From Anthopleura xanthogrammica (taxonomy: Eukaryota > Cnidaria > Anthozoa > Actiniaria > Actiniidae), in contig OZ025211.1 of NCBI GenBank assembly GCA_964019055.1, positions 16,180,716 through 16,244,715 on the forward strand: DNA of 64,000 nucleotides, read 5' to 3'. Below the pieces are notes generated by a model that was given only the letters and a program-made list of their open reading frames with translations, had not been told where the DNA came from and ran no database searches. Positions 1 through 10,800 of this stretch are shown here, piece by piece. The translations under genes and the position numbers were made by a program. The stretch's first letter is position 1; every line of letters begins with the position of its first letter.

Positions 1-363
1 CAAAGAAAGGCTAAGAACTCGTAGTTCTGCAATGAATGTATCCAGCTTTTCATTCTGCAGCTGGGCTCGCTTCCTAAACTTGTATCTTTCAGCCCACTTA
101 TTCTTCTTTGGCTGACAGTAAGCAGTCAACGCCGTTTTCACGTCCTCAAACTTTTCTTTGCTTCCAGGCAGTCCAGAAAGCAAACGTTGCACTGCAGTCC
201 CTGCTAAATGTAGTAATGTTGCCCTTTGTACGGCATCTTCTTCTTTATTAAGCTTTGTCGCAATCCTATAGTTCTCAAATGCTTCCCACCAGTGTTTCCA
301 TTCATCCGCCAAATTTGTGGCTTCTAAATTGACTGGCGGTAGCGAAAACTTTTCCAAATTCAT
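1..363 (-). CDS. LTR-retrotransposon gag, N-terminal part, cut by window edge
   Basis: Minus-strand frame open from an ATG at 363 to base 1 (121 codons, no stop), continuing outside the window. The product starts MNLEKFSLPPVNLEA and carries the W-rich helix region (DEWKHWWEAFENYRIAT) typical of the capsid-like gag of Ty3/gypsy elements common in cnidarians. Gag would package element RNA in cytoplasmic particles. The start is supported by its position 44 bases inside the end of an LTR, after a spacer resembling a tRNA primer-binding leader. No pol is visible because it would lie outside the window. Family assignment by recognition of the protein, not by search. Confidence 0.7.
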   Translation of the reverse strand, partial: MNLEKFSLPPVNLEATNLADEWKHWWEAFENYRIATKLNKEEDAVQRATLLHLAGTAVQRLLSGLPGSKEKFEDVKTALTAYCQPKKNKWAERYKFRKRAQLQNEKLDTFIAELRVLSLSL

Positions 364-406
364 CTCAAGACTTTCTATAATCTTTGTTTTATCCTCGTCG
401 CCAATT

Positions 407-539
407 TGTAGTGTCCTTTATTTCGGATGGCACAGATTAACACGGATTACGAACTGGTTTAGTTTACTCTATCCACCATTACACACGAGCCAGCACCCTA
501 GGTGACCTGGCCTTCTGACACAGGGATCCCAACATAACA
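407..539 (-). repeat. LTR (5' LTR of the gag element)
   Basis: On the minus strand this 133-base segment starts TGTTATGTTGGGATCC and ends with an AATAAAG-containing stretch and ACTACA, i.e. TG...CA termini. It is followed directly by AATTGGCGACGAGGAT, a leader of the kind that serves as primer-binding site, then the gag ATG at 363. The partner LTR is outside the window, so boundaries are inferred from one copy. An exon-like minus-strand frame (about 540-645) runs up to the outer edge of the LTR and is interrupted there, suggesting insertion into an older coding remnant. Confidence 0.55.
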
Positions 540-861
540 CTTATCAAGTGCCTCTTCTCTTGACTCCTTTTCCAGCATTGTGTTCTTTGGTTGAGGAATC
601 AAGTTGTCTAGCTCTTGTTTTGCCGCTACTAGGGTATTTTCTGTTTGCGCCTTGACAAATATTTGAAATATATCTTACATTATTTAGAAAAAATGAAAAG
701 CTAAATTAATATTTTCCCCCTTATCATTTAAAGTAATAAATTAATTGTTCTTTTTGTGGTGCAATCTTGACATACATTTGTTATGTGGTAGATAATAAAG
801 TGTAACCCTAAAAATAAAAAAAAATAAAAAGATAGAGGGGATATATTTGTGAATTAAGGGT
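540..861. other. Gap: interrupted exon-like remnant, otherwise no gene
   Basis: Bases 540-645 read open on the minus strand (VKAQTENTLVAAKQELDN...) and stop being homologous-looking at the LTR edge. I do not recognise the protein. The rest is AT-rich sequence with poly-A-like runs near 810 and no supported gene. Confidence 0.3.
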
Positions 862-1380
862 TGCATGAGGCCTTGGGTTTATCTGTCTTGCTTACTGAAA
901 CTGGGTTCCACCTAAACATTCTGGACCACAGCCTCACCATTCTTGAATTTCGGGTATACTATCCTTATTTGTTCATTCCCAAATTTTTTCCCCCATTCAT
1001 CAAATTTTACGTCCCACTGGAGATTATGATTAAGATGGACAGCTGCAATGATGTGCCTTAAATTGGGATATGAACATGTTAAGATTGCTATTCATCAATA
1101 TGTCAATCTGGCATACACTATTTTGCATTAAATAAAGCTTTACACATGTACATGTACATTTTATATCAAGGAAAAACATATTGGGTGTTTGAGCTAGCTT
1201 ACCTGCATAACATTCCAGGGTAGGAGTATGCTATCATTTTTGGAGCATACTGGTTTAGCACAGAATGGAATCCTTCAAGTCAACTGGTTTGTGCTTCTGG
1301 TGAAGCTTTCCTAATGCTCTTTTCAAGGGATGGCTTTGTTAATGCAGTGCATAGTTTATCATATGCCACATTCTATGAAA
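862..1380 (-). pseudogene. Degenerate exons of an uncharacterised multicopy family (copy 1)
   Basis: Two minus-strand exon-like blocks. The 862-1075 block reads IIAAVHLNHNLQWDVKF... and IRIVYPKFKNGEAVV, and has an in-frame TAG after VVQNV. The 1200-1375 block, starting next to a CATAA/acceptor-like context, encodes the preceding conserved part (EGFHSVLCQ-like, YAPKM-like region). The same two blocks occur in the same order and strand at 15.4-16.05 kb. The family (SxEGFHSVxNxYAPK ... YSYxGMxxR ... AAxHFNxN ... YPKFKxGxAxV) is widespread in cnidarians and sponges without a known function. Treated as a relic because of the stop. Confidence 0.5.
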
Positions 1381-1892
1381 ATACAGAAAAAGGCAATGCT
1401 ATATGTGATTAATGTGATATGCAAATATGTCTTCACCTTCATTACTCCACTATATCAGTACATAATTGTTATTCAGTAGATAATACATGAACTCAGTATC
1501 ATAATCCAACAGTATGGGTAGATGAGCTACACTAGCAATAACAATAAAGAACTGAATTAAAACCACCATAATGTAGTCCAATGTTTACCCCATAAAATAT
1601 AAAGTATCCTAGTTGCTGCTCAATAAAGCTATCAGAAATCCATAATCATCAACAACATCGTATTATCCAGTATATAATACATAAAGTGAGTATCATAATC
1701 TAATACGAAAGAAGAACTAATAGTATGATCTCAGTAATACATGAATTGCTGTATCCTAATTGGTTACTTAATAAAGATGTGACAGGGATAATAACAATAA
1801 TACTCACCATTATCCATTAGATAACAGACAAAGTGATTATGATGAAGAAATAAGAGTAACAAGTGGGAACACAGTAAATGGCGATACATGTA
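1381..1892. other. Gap: AT-rich sequence with diffuse short repeats
   Basis: No coding frame recognised. Related phrases such as AGTATCATAATC and ATAATACATGAA recur irregularly between 1440 and 1760, suggesting an old, blurred tandem repeat. Confidence 0.3.
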
Positions 1893-2480
1893 CTATAATT
1901 TCTGCAGACGTTTTGAAAGACCTTCACTAAGGGTGTCCCATATCTCACTACAGTAATTAAAATGGGGTTGGACTATTGCATTATGTATAGTGACCAGAGT
2001 TTCTCTGTCCACAAAGTCTCTTATCCTTCTGATCGCTCCTATACTTGACGTAATTTTTTTGGCTATGGTATCAACATGCTTATCCCAAGACAGAAATTGG
2101 TCAATTTCGACACCAAGAACCTTACTATGGGTAACTTGTTTTAAGGAATTTTGACCAATCTCTATGTTAGGCTGGGCAATGAGAGTACGTATATTATAGT
2201 GAGAGCCAATTAGAAGAAATTCAGTTTTTGCCACATTGAGGTTCAATTTGTTTGCTAACAACAAGTTCTTAACATACTCAAGGTCACTATTCATAGCCCT
2301 CTCAACTTCCTCTATTGTCTTACCAGTTGCTGTTAGGTTAGTGTCATCAGCAAACAAACGGGGTGTTGTTTGCTTTAAACACTCAGGTAAATCGTTTATA
2401 TACAAGAGGAAGAATAGAGCCTTGGGGAATTCCGCCGCCAATCTGGTTCTCTGTAGACGACACTCCATTTTGGGCTAGTT
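1893..2480 (-). pseudogene. Non-LTR retrotransposon (CR1/Jockey-like) reverse transcriptase, truncated and frameshifted
   Basis: Open minus-strand frame of 191 codons carrying the reverse-transcriptase palm: YINDLPE, then the catalytic FADD box (LFADDTNL), KTEFL, a thumb region (KVLGVEID, LSWDKHVD, IAKKI) and FNYCSEIWD. Just upstream the neighbouring frame reads GGIPQGSIL, the preceding RT motif, so one small deletion separates the two halves near 2430. Homology ends abruptly near 2480 (5' truncation, as usual for target-primed LINEs) and at 1893. It would copy LINE RNA into DNA at the nick in an intact element; this copy is dead. Confidence 0.8.
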
Positions 2481-3752
2481 ATATGAATAGTTCTATATCC
2501 TCACTACAAACCTATTATCCCTTTGTATTAAGTTATGGGAGACGAATGCTGTGGATGCTGAGACGAGAGGCATGCAGTGAGTGGAATAAAGAGCTTACCG
2601 CCACCAGGGGAGGTAGGTGTGTCGCAATTGCTGCAGCCCCGTTCCTGAACTCGAGTGAAACTGACCAAGATGCAATTAAATCTAAGCTATTTAGAGGATG
2701 GACTGCAATGCATCATGCACGCAACACACTGACCTCCGCACGATAGAATTTGGGACACTTTTGAAAATTTTTTTAGCTTCGGCAAATTATGCATGCAGTG
2801 AGAATACTTTCAACCATATCCTACAATTATTCTGTCATCATGGAAGCCTTTTCATATTCGGCGTTTTGTTGACATTTATTACACCACCGAGTTCCAAGCA
2901 AATATCGTTTGAAGTTTTCTCCTGCTTTATCTAGTATGCTGTGCATTCTTTTTGGGATTCAATGGAAGTGAAGAGATTGACTAGGGCCCCATGTTGAAGG
3001 ACAAGAGTATGTTTGTCGGTCGGCAGAAACAATTTTGTTTTTGTGACACACACACATCCTGCTACCTTTCGGGAGCACCACCAGCACAAGCGAGGTTGTT
3101 GTCACAGAAGTTTAAATACTTCCCATACTTCTTGTTTGAGACGCAAAAATACATTTTGTATCGTTATTTGACTTTACGATAGAAAAAAGTTGTAAAATGA
3201 CAATTACGTAACTCCAAGACGTAAACATCTTTTTCAAATCTTTTTTTCTCGAAATATACTAAAAATTTCTTTAGTATACTTTTACACTACGTCGAAAAAA
3301 CAATTGCTAAGATCTACTGAGAATAACAACACTAAGTTTCAACGAATTTCCTTAAGTTTTACGAAAAGACTTCAGGTGTTTTTAATAGAGAAATCAAACT
3401 TTTGACTGAAAACATCTTCATTTAAAATGAAAAGATGAAATCACCCGTCTCGCCTCTGAATTCGATAAACAAGACAACCCCTATTTAGCAGTCACACTCG
3501 AGCTCAGGGACTAGCTAAGTGGAAACTGGAAATTGAGTAAACAGAGGTGGTAGCTTAATAGTGGTTTGACTGTAGTATTGCTTTGTGTTTTTATTGATAA
3601 AACAAACTATCAATTAATCATTCCTATTTAATGGGAATGGTTAGTAGAGTGCATTTAGTGGCGGCCATTATTGCATTCGGTCTATTCAGCAACTTTTAAA
3701 ATTCACTGTAAAACTAACAAGTACAATGGTAATTAAAATATGTGATTGAATT
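2481..3752. other. Gap: no recognised gene
   Basis: A plus-strand frame at 2363-2746 (127 codons) overlaps the LINE relic antisense and has no family I recognise. A 63-codon frame at 2991-3182 is also unremarkable. The remainder is AT-rich with no supported feature. Confidence 0.3.
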
Positions 3753-5402
3753 CTACTGTTCTCTTAAATTTAATCTTGGCAGCCCATACTTGATCCTTGG
3801 GTAGGCCAATTCAGTTGCAATGTGACTATCAAAGAAATTCTGTAATTTTTGCTTTACAGCAGCCCACCACACATTGTCATGTTTTACTCTCTCAATGTAT
3901 ATAGATGTTGTCTGTGTTCCTTGCACAACAAAATCTGCCCATTTTGTTTTGGTCAAATACATCCCCTGTTGTATCTGGTAGTAATACTTGTGGTTGCAGT
4001 TTATATGTACTCCATCTTCATGCTTGGCACAAATGTGCTTTCGAAGCAAGGCATCTTCAAGGCTTTCATCTTTCTTAGTCTGGATGTACTTCATCTCTAG
4101 AATGCCTTTGGATTCAACAGCTGTGGGATCTGTTACAATACCATCTGGACTTGCTCCTAAAAAGTCATCAGTAAACTTTCCAACTATCAGTCCTGCTTTC
4201 GAAACAGTTAGGTCCTTGTGTCCACATTTGTGCTGATGCTTAATATAACTAGTTAAGATTTGTGGTTCCATCTGTAAGCCTTGCTTCATGCTCTCAGTCG
4301 ACATGCTTTTTTTATATAGAATGTCAGAAATGGCTTTTGTAGGGGATGTGGATTCCTTGATCACAGCAGCTCTATAGGACTTTGATGCTGTAATACGGTA
4401 CCGCCTATGAAAAAACCAAGACTTGCTGTTGGATTGTTCTCTCGTGTCTCTTTCAATCTCTAAAGCCACTTCAGGTGTAACGAAAAGCTTTTTCTTCACC
4501 TCTTCAGCTCTCTTTTTGATTTCATTAAGGGACATGGGGCTTTCTAATAGGCTGATGGGAAGCAAATCATTCTCACTGGCAGCTGTAATGGATTGCGGAA
4601 TTTCCTGTGGGATAATTTGGCACCATCCAATAACTCGACCCTCATCCTTCTCTAGCTTCCTAAGAATGGAAAGCATATCTCTCAATCTGTTACTGCTCCA
4701 TTCTCCATCATTCCCAGAATTATTATCAAGGAGTTTGATGCGTTTTTTCACTTTTGCATAGTCGTGCTTTTTGAAGTTCATGGATTCTATAGCCATTACA
4801 CTTCCCTTTCTCTTGGAAGGAACACTCCATTGACATGGCTTACATGATGTACAAGAGGTGTCTTTTTCATTTGTGGACTGTGCTGCCTTTTTCGTGTTCA
4901 GAGAATCCAATGCAAACATAGTTGCACAAACATGATTGCATTTGCCTTCTATGCCAGCTGGGCAAGCACACTTGGCCCCTAGTACATAGCCCATTGAAGA
5001 AATCTTTATAAAACAGGTATAAAGCATTTTTTTTTTCGTCGATGGCAATACTTGAGACTTGATGTAATGCTTTCCATCTTTGCATTGCTGAAACATGGAA
5101 AGAACATGGTTGGACATGAAGAAATTGTATCCCTTTACCAAAGGCTTTGCAGTCGATATCTGTTTTTTCACTTCTATAGAGTCAATCATGAACTTCCAAA
5201 TTGTTCCAAAATTAACCTTAGGTATTCGCGAAAGATCAGTTGAATATCCTTCAGATGGGAAGCTTTCGATCTTCTCTGGTTCTTTTTCAGTTAAAAGGCC
5301 ATCTTTTGCTTTCTTCTTCAAAATATTAACTCCGCCGTCTGGGTCGCGTAAGTACTTCTTATCAAGACCATTGTCCATATACGACTTCACTCTGCAAATC
5401 AA
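3753..5402 (-). CDS. YqaJ-type (lambda exonuclease fold) nuclease with SWIM zinc finger, main exon
   Basis: One long open exon of about 549 codons. A SWIM zinc finger lies about a third of the way in (CACPAGIEGKCNH: C-x-C ... C-x-H). The C-terminal half is a YqaJ/PD-(D/E)XK nuclease domain: RYRITAS entry motif, GLQMEP, catalytic SPDG aspartate, the LEMKY glutamate-lysine pair and YYYQIQQGM. Proteins of this fold are 5'-3' DNA exonucleases in phages; in animals YqaJ proteins accompany some DNA transposons (ISL2EU-type) and occur as multicopy genes. The exon start is placed at the acceptor TTTGCAG/AGTGAAG at 5402; stop TAA/TAG context at 3753. All key residues are present, so this exon may be functional, but its upstream exon looks damaged. 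Confidence 0.8.
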   Translation of the reverse strand: MICRVKSYMDNGLDKKYLRDPDGGVNILKKKAKDGLLTEKEPEKIESFPSEGYSTDLSRIPKVNFGTIWKFMIDSIEVKKQISTAKPLVKGYNFFMSNHVLSMFQQCKDGKHYIKSQVLPSTKKKMLYTCFIKISSMGYVLGAKCACPAGIEGKCNHVCATMFALDSLNTKKAAQSTNEKDTSCTSCKPCQWSVPSKRKGSVMAIESMNFKKHDYAKVKKRIKLLDNNSGNDGEWSSNRLRDMLSILRKLEKDEGRVIGWCQIIPQEIPQSITAASENDLLPISLLESPMSLNEIKKRAEEVKKKLFVTPEVALEIERDTREQSNSKSWFFHRRYRITASKSYRAAVIKESTSPTKAISDILYKKSMSTESMKQGLQMEPQILTSYIKHQHKCGHKDLTVSKAGLIVGKFTDDFLGASPDGIVTDPTAVESKGILEMKYIQTKKDESLEDALLRKHICAKHEDGVHINCNHKYYYQIQQGMYLTKTKWADFVVQGTQTTSIYIERVKHDNVWWAAVKQKLQNFFDSHIATELAYPRIKYGLPRLNLREQ

Positions 5403-5965
5403 GATAGAAAATAGAGACTTTTTATTCATTTGCACTAGCAATAAAGTGATATTTTACTTGTATTCTTGAGGTTCTATAGCACAATAAGAGGTTCGTAAAC
5501 TCAAAATGTTCAACTAACCTGTTCAACTAAGATCAGAGTGCTGTTTGATCTATAGAAAAACTGTAAAGTTCTTAAGAATACTTACAAGAATAAGTCTGAC
5601 AAATTTTTGTTTGTTTGTTGAAGCTGACTTCCATTGTTGAAATTAACACTATTGTGTTCCACAGGTTTGACATAGTTCAGAAAGTTTTACATTGCCAAGT
5701 TTAAAAATATTGGTGGTTGGACATACAATTAGCCACTAACAGATAGTTTTAAAAAATATATAAATTAAGCAAGGCTATTAAAACGTCACTCACTTCAATA
5801 AAAATTGACGCCATTCACCACGGATCAAAAGCACGTCTCGTGAAGCCAACAAAGTCTTCATCCTCCGACTTCGCTATCTTTATCGAAGTTAGCAAGGAAG
5901 GAATCCTTGAAATTGGGTGCAGTGTGACCCTCCGACTCGTCAATGAATTCATACGGATCCATGAG
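5403..5965 (-). pseudogene. Probable first exon of the YqaJ gene, frameshifted
   Basis: From an ATG at about 5961 the minus strand reads MDPYEFIDESEGH..., like the acidic N-termini of cnidarian YqaJ proteins. The frame then shifts twice: DEDFVGFTRRAFDPW sits in a second frame and GEWRQFLLK in a third, ending at a good donor (AAGTGAGT) near 5790. These pieces match the usual N-terminal order of the family. Either the copy is decaying or the assembly has indels here. Intron 5403-5790 holds nothing recognisable. Confidence 0.45.
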
Positions 5966-7024
5966 TGTGTAGTTTAAAAAAAACTGTTTTGATAACTTTG
6001 AATTAATAATTTAGAATTTCGCTTAAGCTTCTTGAATGACAGATTGAAAATAGCAGCAATTTCGATCGAGCTCCTCGATCCACTTCGCCCTTTCGAAATC
6101 CTTGACCCGCCATGTGATTTGTTGGTGATTTGGGGCTAAACTTGGAATAGACAGCGATATGACTTATCAATTTAAAATTTTTTCGAGAGATATAAATAAT
6201 TCATATCGAGAAAGCTATTCTCGTCATAAAAATTGCAGGTAGGCAAACAATTGCTTCTCAACAAACCAATTTACCTTCTCTACCAAAAGGTGTTCCTAAA
6301 CACCAGTAATTTTGCCAAAGAATATAACAACTACAAATCACTTCCACAAATTTTTATTTACATTCAAATGATTAAAATTATTTGTTCTCTTGTTTGCTGG
6401 AGAAGTTGGCATGGATATAGAGTAGGAATAATTCGCATCTTGGTTTATTTGTTTTGGCACGTGACGTTTTATTTTGAATGCGCCTCAAATTTACATAAGA
6501 ACAAAAGGTTTGATGGCGTCAGGGCGATACCCTTATCTGCGGATTTCCCGGATTGCTTAATATTGTTTTTGTCTGAAATGGATCAATGACAGCAAAAATA
6601 AATTTGACATGTGTCGAAAACGTCGAATGATGATCGAGTCAGACGTCTCCTGGTTATCTTTCTTCACTTTATTCACGTAGATTTCGCTCGTTAATCACAG
6701 TACAGATAGTTACATGTTCTCTTGACTTCAAAGTGTAAACATAATCTGAACACTCTATACACATGGATATCAAAACTCTCTCTGTCACACCCTTTCCGTC
6801 ACACAATATGACCTAATTAATATTCACAATCACAAAACGTATTACTGTTTCCAACAACATGTCATTATTGCATGTTTTTTCTGGTACAGTAAGTTGTTTC
6901 AGCTTAAGATATAGAAAAATGTACATATTACATAAACATCTTAGTATGAATATAATCATCTTGTGTTTTGAACTCATCCATGAATTTCGTACATAATCAA
7001 CGTTTATGAATATGTGAATATGAG
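5966..7024. other. Gap: no recognised gene
   Basis: A 118-codon plus-strand frame at 6233-6589 has no recognisable domain and is probably chance. No RNA gene or inverted repeat was seen. Confidence 0.3.
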
Positions 7025-7370
7025 ATCTTCAAACAGAAGCATCTTGACATATGATATCAGACCTTCACAGTCAAGCATATTCATATGTGAAATCAGACCT
7101 TCACAGTCAAACACATTTATATGTGAAATCAGACCTTCACAGTCAAACATATTTGTGTGAAATCTGACATTCCAACTTTTGACTACAGAAGCATTTTTAT
7201 ATGTGAAATCTAACCTTCAAATGCAGAATCATATTAATATGTGAAATCTGAACTTCCAATGCAGAAACATATTTATATGTGAAATCTGACCTTCCAACCC
7301 AGAAAAATATTGATATGTGAAATGTAACCTTCCAACTTTTGACTACAGAAGCATATTTATATGTGAAATT
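7025..7370. repeat. Degenerate tandem repeat, unit about 40-45 bp
   Basis: The phrase ATATGTGAAATC followed by TGACCTTC or AGACCTTCACAG recurs about eight times with spacers of varied length. Units are diverged and some carry an insertion (CAACTTTTGACTACAGAAGC), which itself appears twice. No coding frame crosses the array. Confidence 0.75.
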
Positions 7371-7993
7371 TGACCTGAGTTCTAATTGAAACTAAACAGA
7401 AGCGTATGCTGGTTTTACTAGTTTGCTTTGACTTTGAAGACATGAAGAATGAAAAAAACTTATTCACGATTTTGAACTTAAATATTTGGATCGGCGATTT
7501 TCACTCAAAAAGTATGCTTACTTCATATAAGGCTACTTATACTTAAATCTTTAACCTTTATTCACTATTTGTAACCAATTACAAATGAAAATAAATAGGT
7601 AGAGCAAGTGGCTACAGGCGGACAGTAGGGGGAAACTAAATTCCCATGCTGAGACCAAACTCCCATATACTTGCTTATATATACTTAAGCTTATAAATGC
7701 TCTGCAGTCAACGGTCATATTGTTAGATATCTTCTGCAAGTATGATATTGCTTTACGTTAGTTTCAGCACAACGACGAGACGTTTTTCTTTCTCTATCCA
7801 GATATTCCACACACACACGATTACTTTTTCAGTTAGTTTTAGTTTTAGTTTTCGAATAAGAAATCATAATCAAAAGGCTTAAATATCGTTCAAAGTATTT
7901 AAAATAAAAAAATAGATAAAAGCTAAAAAAATGGATAAAAAACGTAAAAACTAGAGAGCTTATAGATAAACACTTTCACAGAGCAGTAATGTT
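7371..7993. other. Gap: no recognised gene
   Basis: Contains a short GTTTTA run near 7832-7853 and AT-rich sequence. A 62-codon minus frame at 7551-7739 has no support. Confidence 0.3.
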
Positions 7994-8316
7994 TTATGCC
8001 ACACTAATAATGGTACTATGAAGCACTAATCTAAAGAGAATGCTTCTGCTGCAAACACCAAAAAGCAGTGGTAGACCTGGATGATCTCCAAGCTGGTTGA
8101 AGATGTTCGTTTCATTCAGAAGCTCGTTGCGAGTCCGTTTTTGGAGTCCTCTTTCATTTGTTGATTACTGCAGTGGATTTGCAGTTTCTTAACCACAACC
8201 GTCATGCCTCGATAAAACGCCAGAAAACATGTACCATAACTGCCACTGCCCAAATGCAAGGTTCTGATGCACTTTGTCCTTCCTCTTCTTCCTGGAGCTT
8301 CGAATCTTTTGATCAC
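7994..8316 (-). pseudogene. Protein kinase N-lobe fragment, frameshifted
   Basis: The minus strand encodes a glycine-rich ATP loop (LGSGSYGTCFLAFYRG) followed by the lysine strand (MTVVVKKLQ), then, after a frameshift near 8140, ELLNETNIFNQLGDHPGLP and LLFGVCS, i.e. helix C with its glutamate and the following strands. This is the ATP-binding lobe of a tyrosine-kinase-like domain from a multicopy cnidarian family with a basic KRF..GRRGRTK leader. The C-lobe with the HRD and DFG motifs is absent, so it cannot be an active kinase. Probably a retro- or segmental-duplication scrap. Confidence 0.65.
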
Positions 8317-8912
8317 ATGGCTAACAACTGTTGTACTCGTTCTTAAATCCTCCTTTTTCTATCTTTCCTTCACTTCTCTGCTGCTTGTTCTTTCTTTCTC
8401 TATAGCCATCTTTTCCTTTTCGCCTTTCTATGTTTATTGTTCATTGTTTTTTGGTCATTGAAATCCAAAATAATATGATGCGGATCTACATGTGACACAA
8501 ATGTTTGCAAATAAAGTTGACATTCGGTTCAGAGCTAGGCGTGTCGCTAGGTGTGATGCGAGCTTTGGATGTACTTGAATGTAAGGAGAATATATTACTC
8601 AATCAATATGATATGACTTGTTTTGCTTTGCTAAAAGTATATAAAAACCGCACTTTGACCTTTAAAGAAATCACAGAGATGAAACACTTTAACTGTATTT
8701 CATAAAAGAAATAGAAAATTTGCCTGCTGAGCTATGTGTTGTTAAAATTTAAAAATTCGCAACTGGGTTTTGATCCAGACATTTGGAAAAGTTGAAAACC
8801 TAGAACTGCACATAGCATGTATGCATATTTTTCTCTTTCTTAAATAGTAAATAATATCTACATGTCCTTACACGATCCAATCTTCCCAAGTACAGTGGTA
8901 AAAACAACAAAA
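8317..8912. other. Gap: no recognised gene
   Basis: On the minus strand 8317-8450 is very rich in lysine codons (possible upstream kinase-family coding) but broken by stops. A 66-codon plus frame at 8505-8705 has no support. Confidence 0.3.
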
Positions 8913-10096
8913 TTAGTAATTTACTAGAAACATCAGATTATAAAATCGTACTTCTGGGAGATCTTCATCACTATCTGATAATAGTGGTTCATCACCCAGT
9001 ACCATTTCAAGCTCTTCCAATCTAAATGCAGTGGATTCATTAGGATTGCACTTTGATATCAGTTCCATTGACTGGTCAAAGTTAGGAATATCCAAAGACA
9101 TTTCCTGAATCACCTCCAAAATTGCTAGGGCACTGTCAATGGAATACACTGGACAAGTGTTGAGAATGTCACTAACTGTGAATATCTGGAGGAATGTTCA
9201 ACAATATCTTCGATAAGTTGCATCGCGAATCCATGTCCAGAAATACCATCCAGAAGTGATTTTCCTTTTGCAAGCCTTTCTTGAACTTCTTGAAGGGCAA
9301 TTTTTAAGTCTGATTTGTCCTCTTCATTTGCACCAATTGGAGTTGGATGCTGGTTCTCAAATAATGGCCTAGATTCACTGCAACTCCATTACACTTGCAA
9401 CTGATGGCACAAAAACCGCAGCAATTATGTAGTGGTATTGCAGGCTTAGCAGTATCATCTAGGGTTGCATATGCCGCCAAGCACAGGAAACCACTTGTCT
9501 TCACAAAGTGTTTGACAGAGTTTTCACAATGGCTGAGCTGATGGCCATGATAAATAATGAGAGTGGCCTTGTAAACCGTCTCTCCCTGCTCTGCCGAATT
9601 CTTGATGTTTATCCAGCAAATTACCTGCTGGACCGAAATTAACAATATAGCGAATGTTAACCCCAATGATCAGGGCAGTGGAGGAAATGATGACCCTGAC
9701 TTTACTATTGTCACGTTAAGAAGCAACCACTCTTTCTTTATCATGTTTCCAAGAGCTCGAATGGTAAATCCCCATTACACAGTTTTCTTGATAAAATTTG
9801 TGGGGGGAATAAGCATGTTTCCCTAGTATCAACATCAAGTAATTACACAAGCTATATCGTTCATAGTGTAATATATGATGGTCTTGGGTGTTTGGTTGCC
9901 ATTGGCCTTAATGCATTCAATAAGCCAATTCAAACGACCCAATATGTCATGCTTCTTATGTTGTTGGACAGCAAAACGAATGTTTTCTCTGTTTGGACTG
10001 ATCTTGACGATGAAAATCTCTTTCAAATCCAGTGACTTTTTATAGCAGTGATTTTGTTTTCCTTTGCCATGCCAGTCAGCACTGCTACAGGTGTTC
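8913..10096 (-). pseudogene. RecQ-like DEAH/DEAD helicase, C-terminal half, heavily frameshifted
   Basis: Reading the minus strand in order through shifting frames gives the second helicase core domain: TPVAVLTGMAKENKI, SPNRENIRF, LNWLIECIK, APKTIIYY-like strand, MGIYHSSS, VRVIISSTAL, IGVNIRYIV (motif V) and GRAGRDG (motif VI), then a cysteine-rich CCGFCAISCKC segment and a tail ending in an acidic SDSDEDLPEV stretch. At least four frame changes or stops are present (near 10040, 9840, 9770, 9540, 9180), so this is a relic. RecQ-like copies with this cysteine cluster are numerous in corals. The exon begins at an acceptor at 10096; the ATP-binding first domain is not seen upstream. Confidence 0.7.
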
Positions 10097-10509
10097 CTGA
10101 ATAAAATCAGAAAATAGAAGCATGATTATGATTGCCTCAACTGGTATCTGTATTTAAATAGCTACAGTATATAATTTTGATATGCTCAAACCCCACACAA
10201 TTACAGCTCATACACAAGTAAATAAACAATGCAACTGATATAAGTTTTGTAATCAAAACAGCTTTTTATTGAACCCTTTTTATTTTTCAAATCGTACAGC
10301 TTGCCTGGTATCCATTATTTCTATCTGAAAGACTAAAGAAACAGAGAAACGAAACAGCCACAACACAGTAATAGGATGTTACCTGAGTTCTAAAGTATAG
10401 GAGAACAAAATTCTAGCTCCCACTTTAATGAAAATGTGCTCCACTGTTCATATATGTCCCAGTGTAGCTAACTATATAGTATATGGCAATGTATAAACAC
10501 AACATAACT
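10097..10509. other. Gap: no recognised gene
   Basis: AT-rich sequence without a recognisable exon or repeat. Confidence 0.3.
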
Positions 10510-10800
10510 TCATTTTACTTTTTGTTCCTTTCTATTACTAGTTTGACATGCTGTCAGTTGAAACTCATCTAATCCTTTCATTTGAAAAGTTTGGGCAAAA
10601 CCCTGTTGCGTACGACAGTGAGGACATGTTTTGTCTAACCCTCTATCCCCACTATACCAATTGTTAATACAATCACTGCATTCTAAGAGTGTGTTACAAC
10701 ACCTAGTGGCCACAGATGCAGCTAAAATTATGATAAGAGAGGAGGACAACTGACATATTGGCCAGAGTTCGGTAAAGATCCCCTGTCTTCTATTCAACAT
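10510..10800 (-). CDS. RING-like zinc finger, C-terminal exon
   Basis: Minus-strand frame whose central part reads ATRCCNTLLECSDCINNW and then KTCPHCRTQQGF: paired cysteines with the C-x2-C ... W ... CPxCR signature of the second half of a RING-type finger. A short tail (MKGLDEFQ) follows before the stop. RING domains usually act as E3 ubiquitin ligases by binding E2 enzymes. The first zinc pair is not clearly present, and an acceptor-like CAG lies inside the frame upstream of ATRCC, so the true exon is probably shorter than the open frame. An exon-like block at about 10917-10990 may belong to it. Family known as multicopy in cnidarians; function unknown. Confidence 0.5.
   Translation of the reverse strand: MLNRRQGIFTELWPICQLSSSLIIILAASVATRCCNTLLECSDCINNWYSGDRGLDKTCPHCRTQQGFAQTFQMKGLDEFQLTACQTSNRKEQKVK

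Noticed and set aside
2363..2746. 127-codon plus-strand frame as a gene
   Set aside because: Its first part is the antisense of the LINE RT and the rest has no recognised family or splice support.
6233..6589. 118-codon plus-strand frame
   Set aside because: AT-rich, no domain, poor start context; most likely chance.
7025..7370. CRISPR-like array
   Set aside because: Units and spacers are both diverged and the context is eukaryotic; it is an old tandem repeat.
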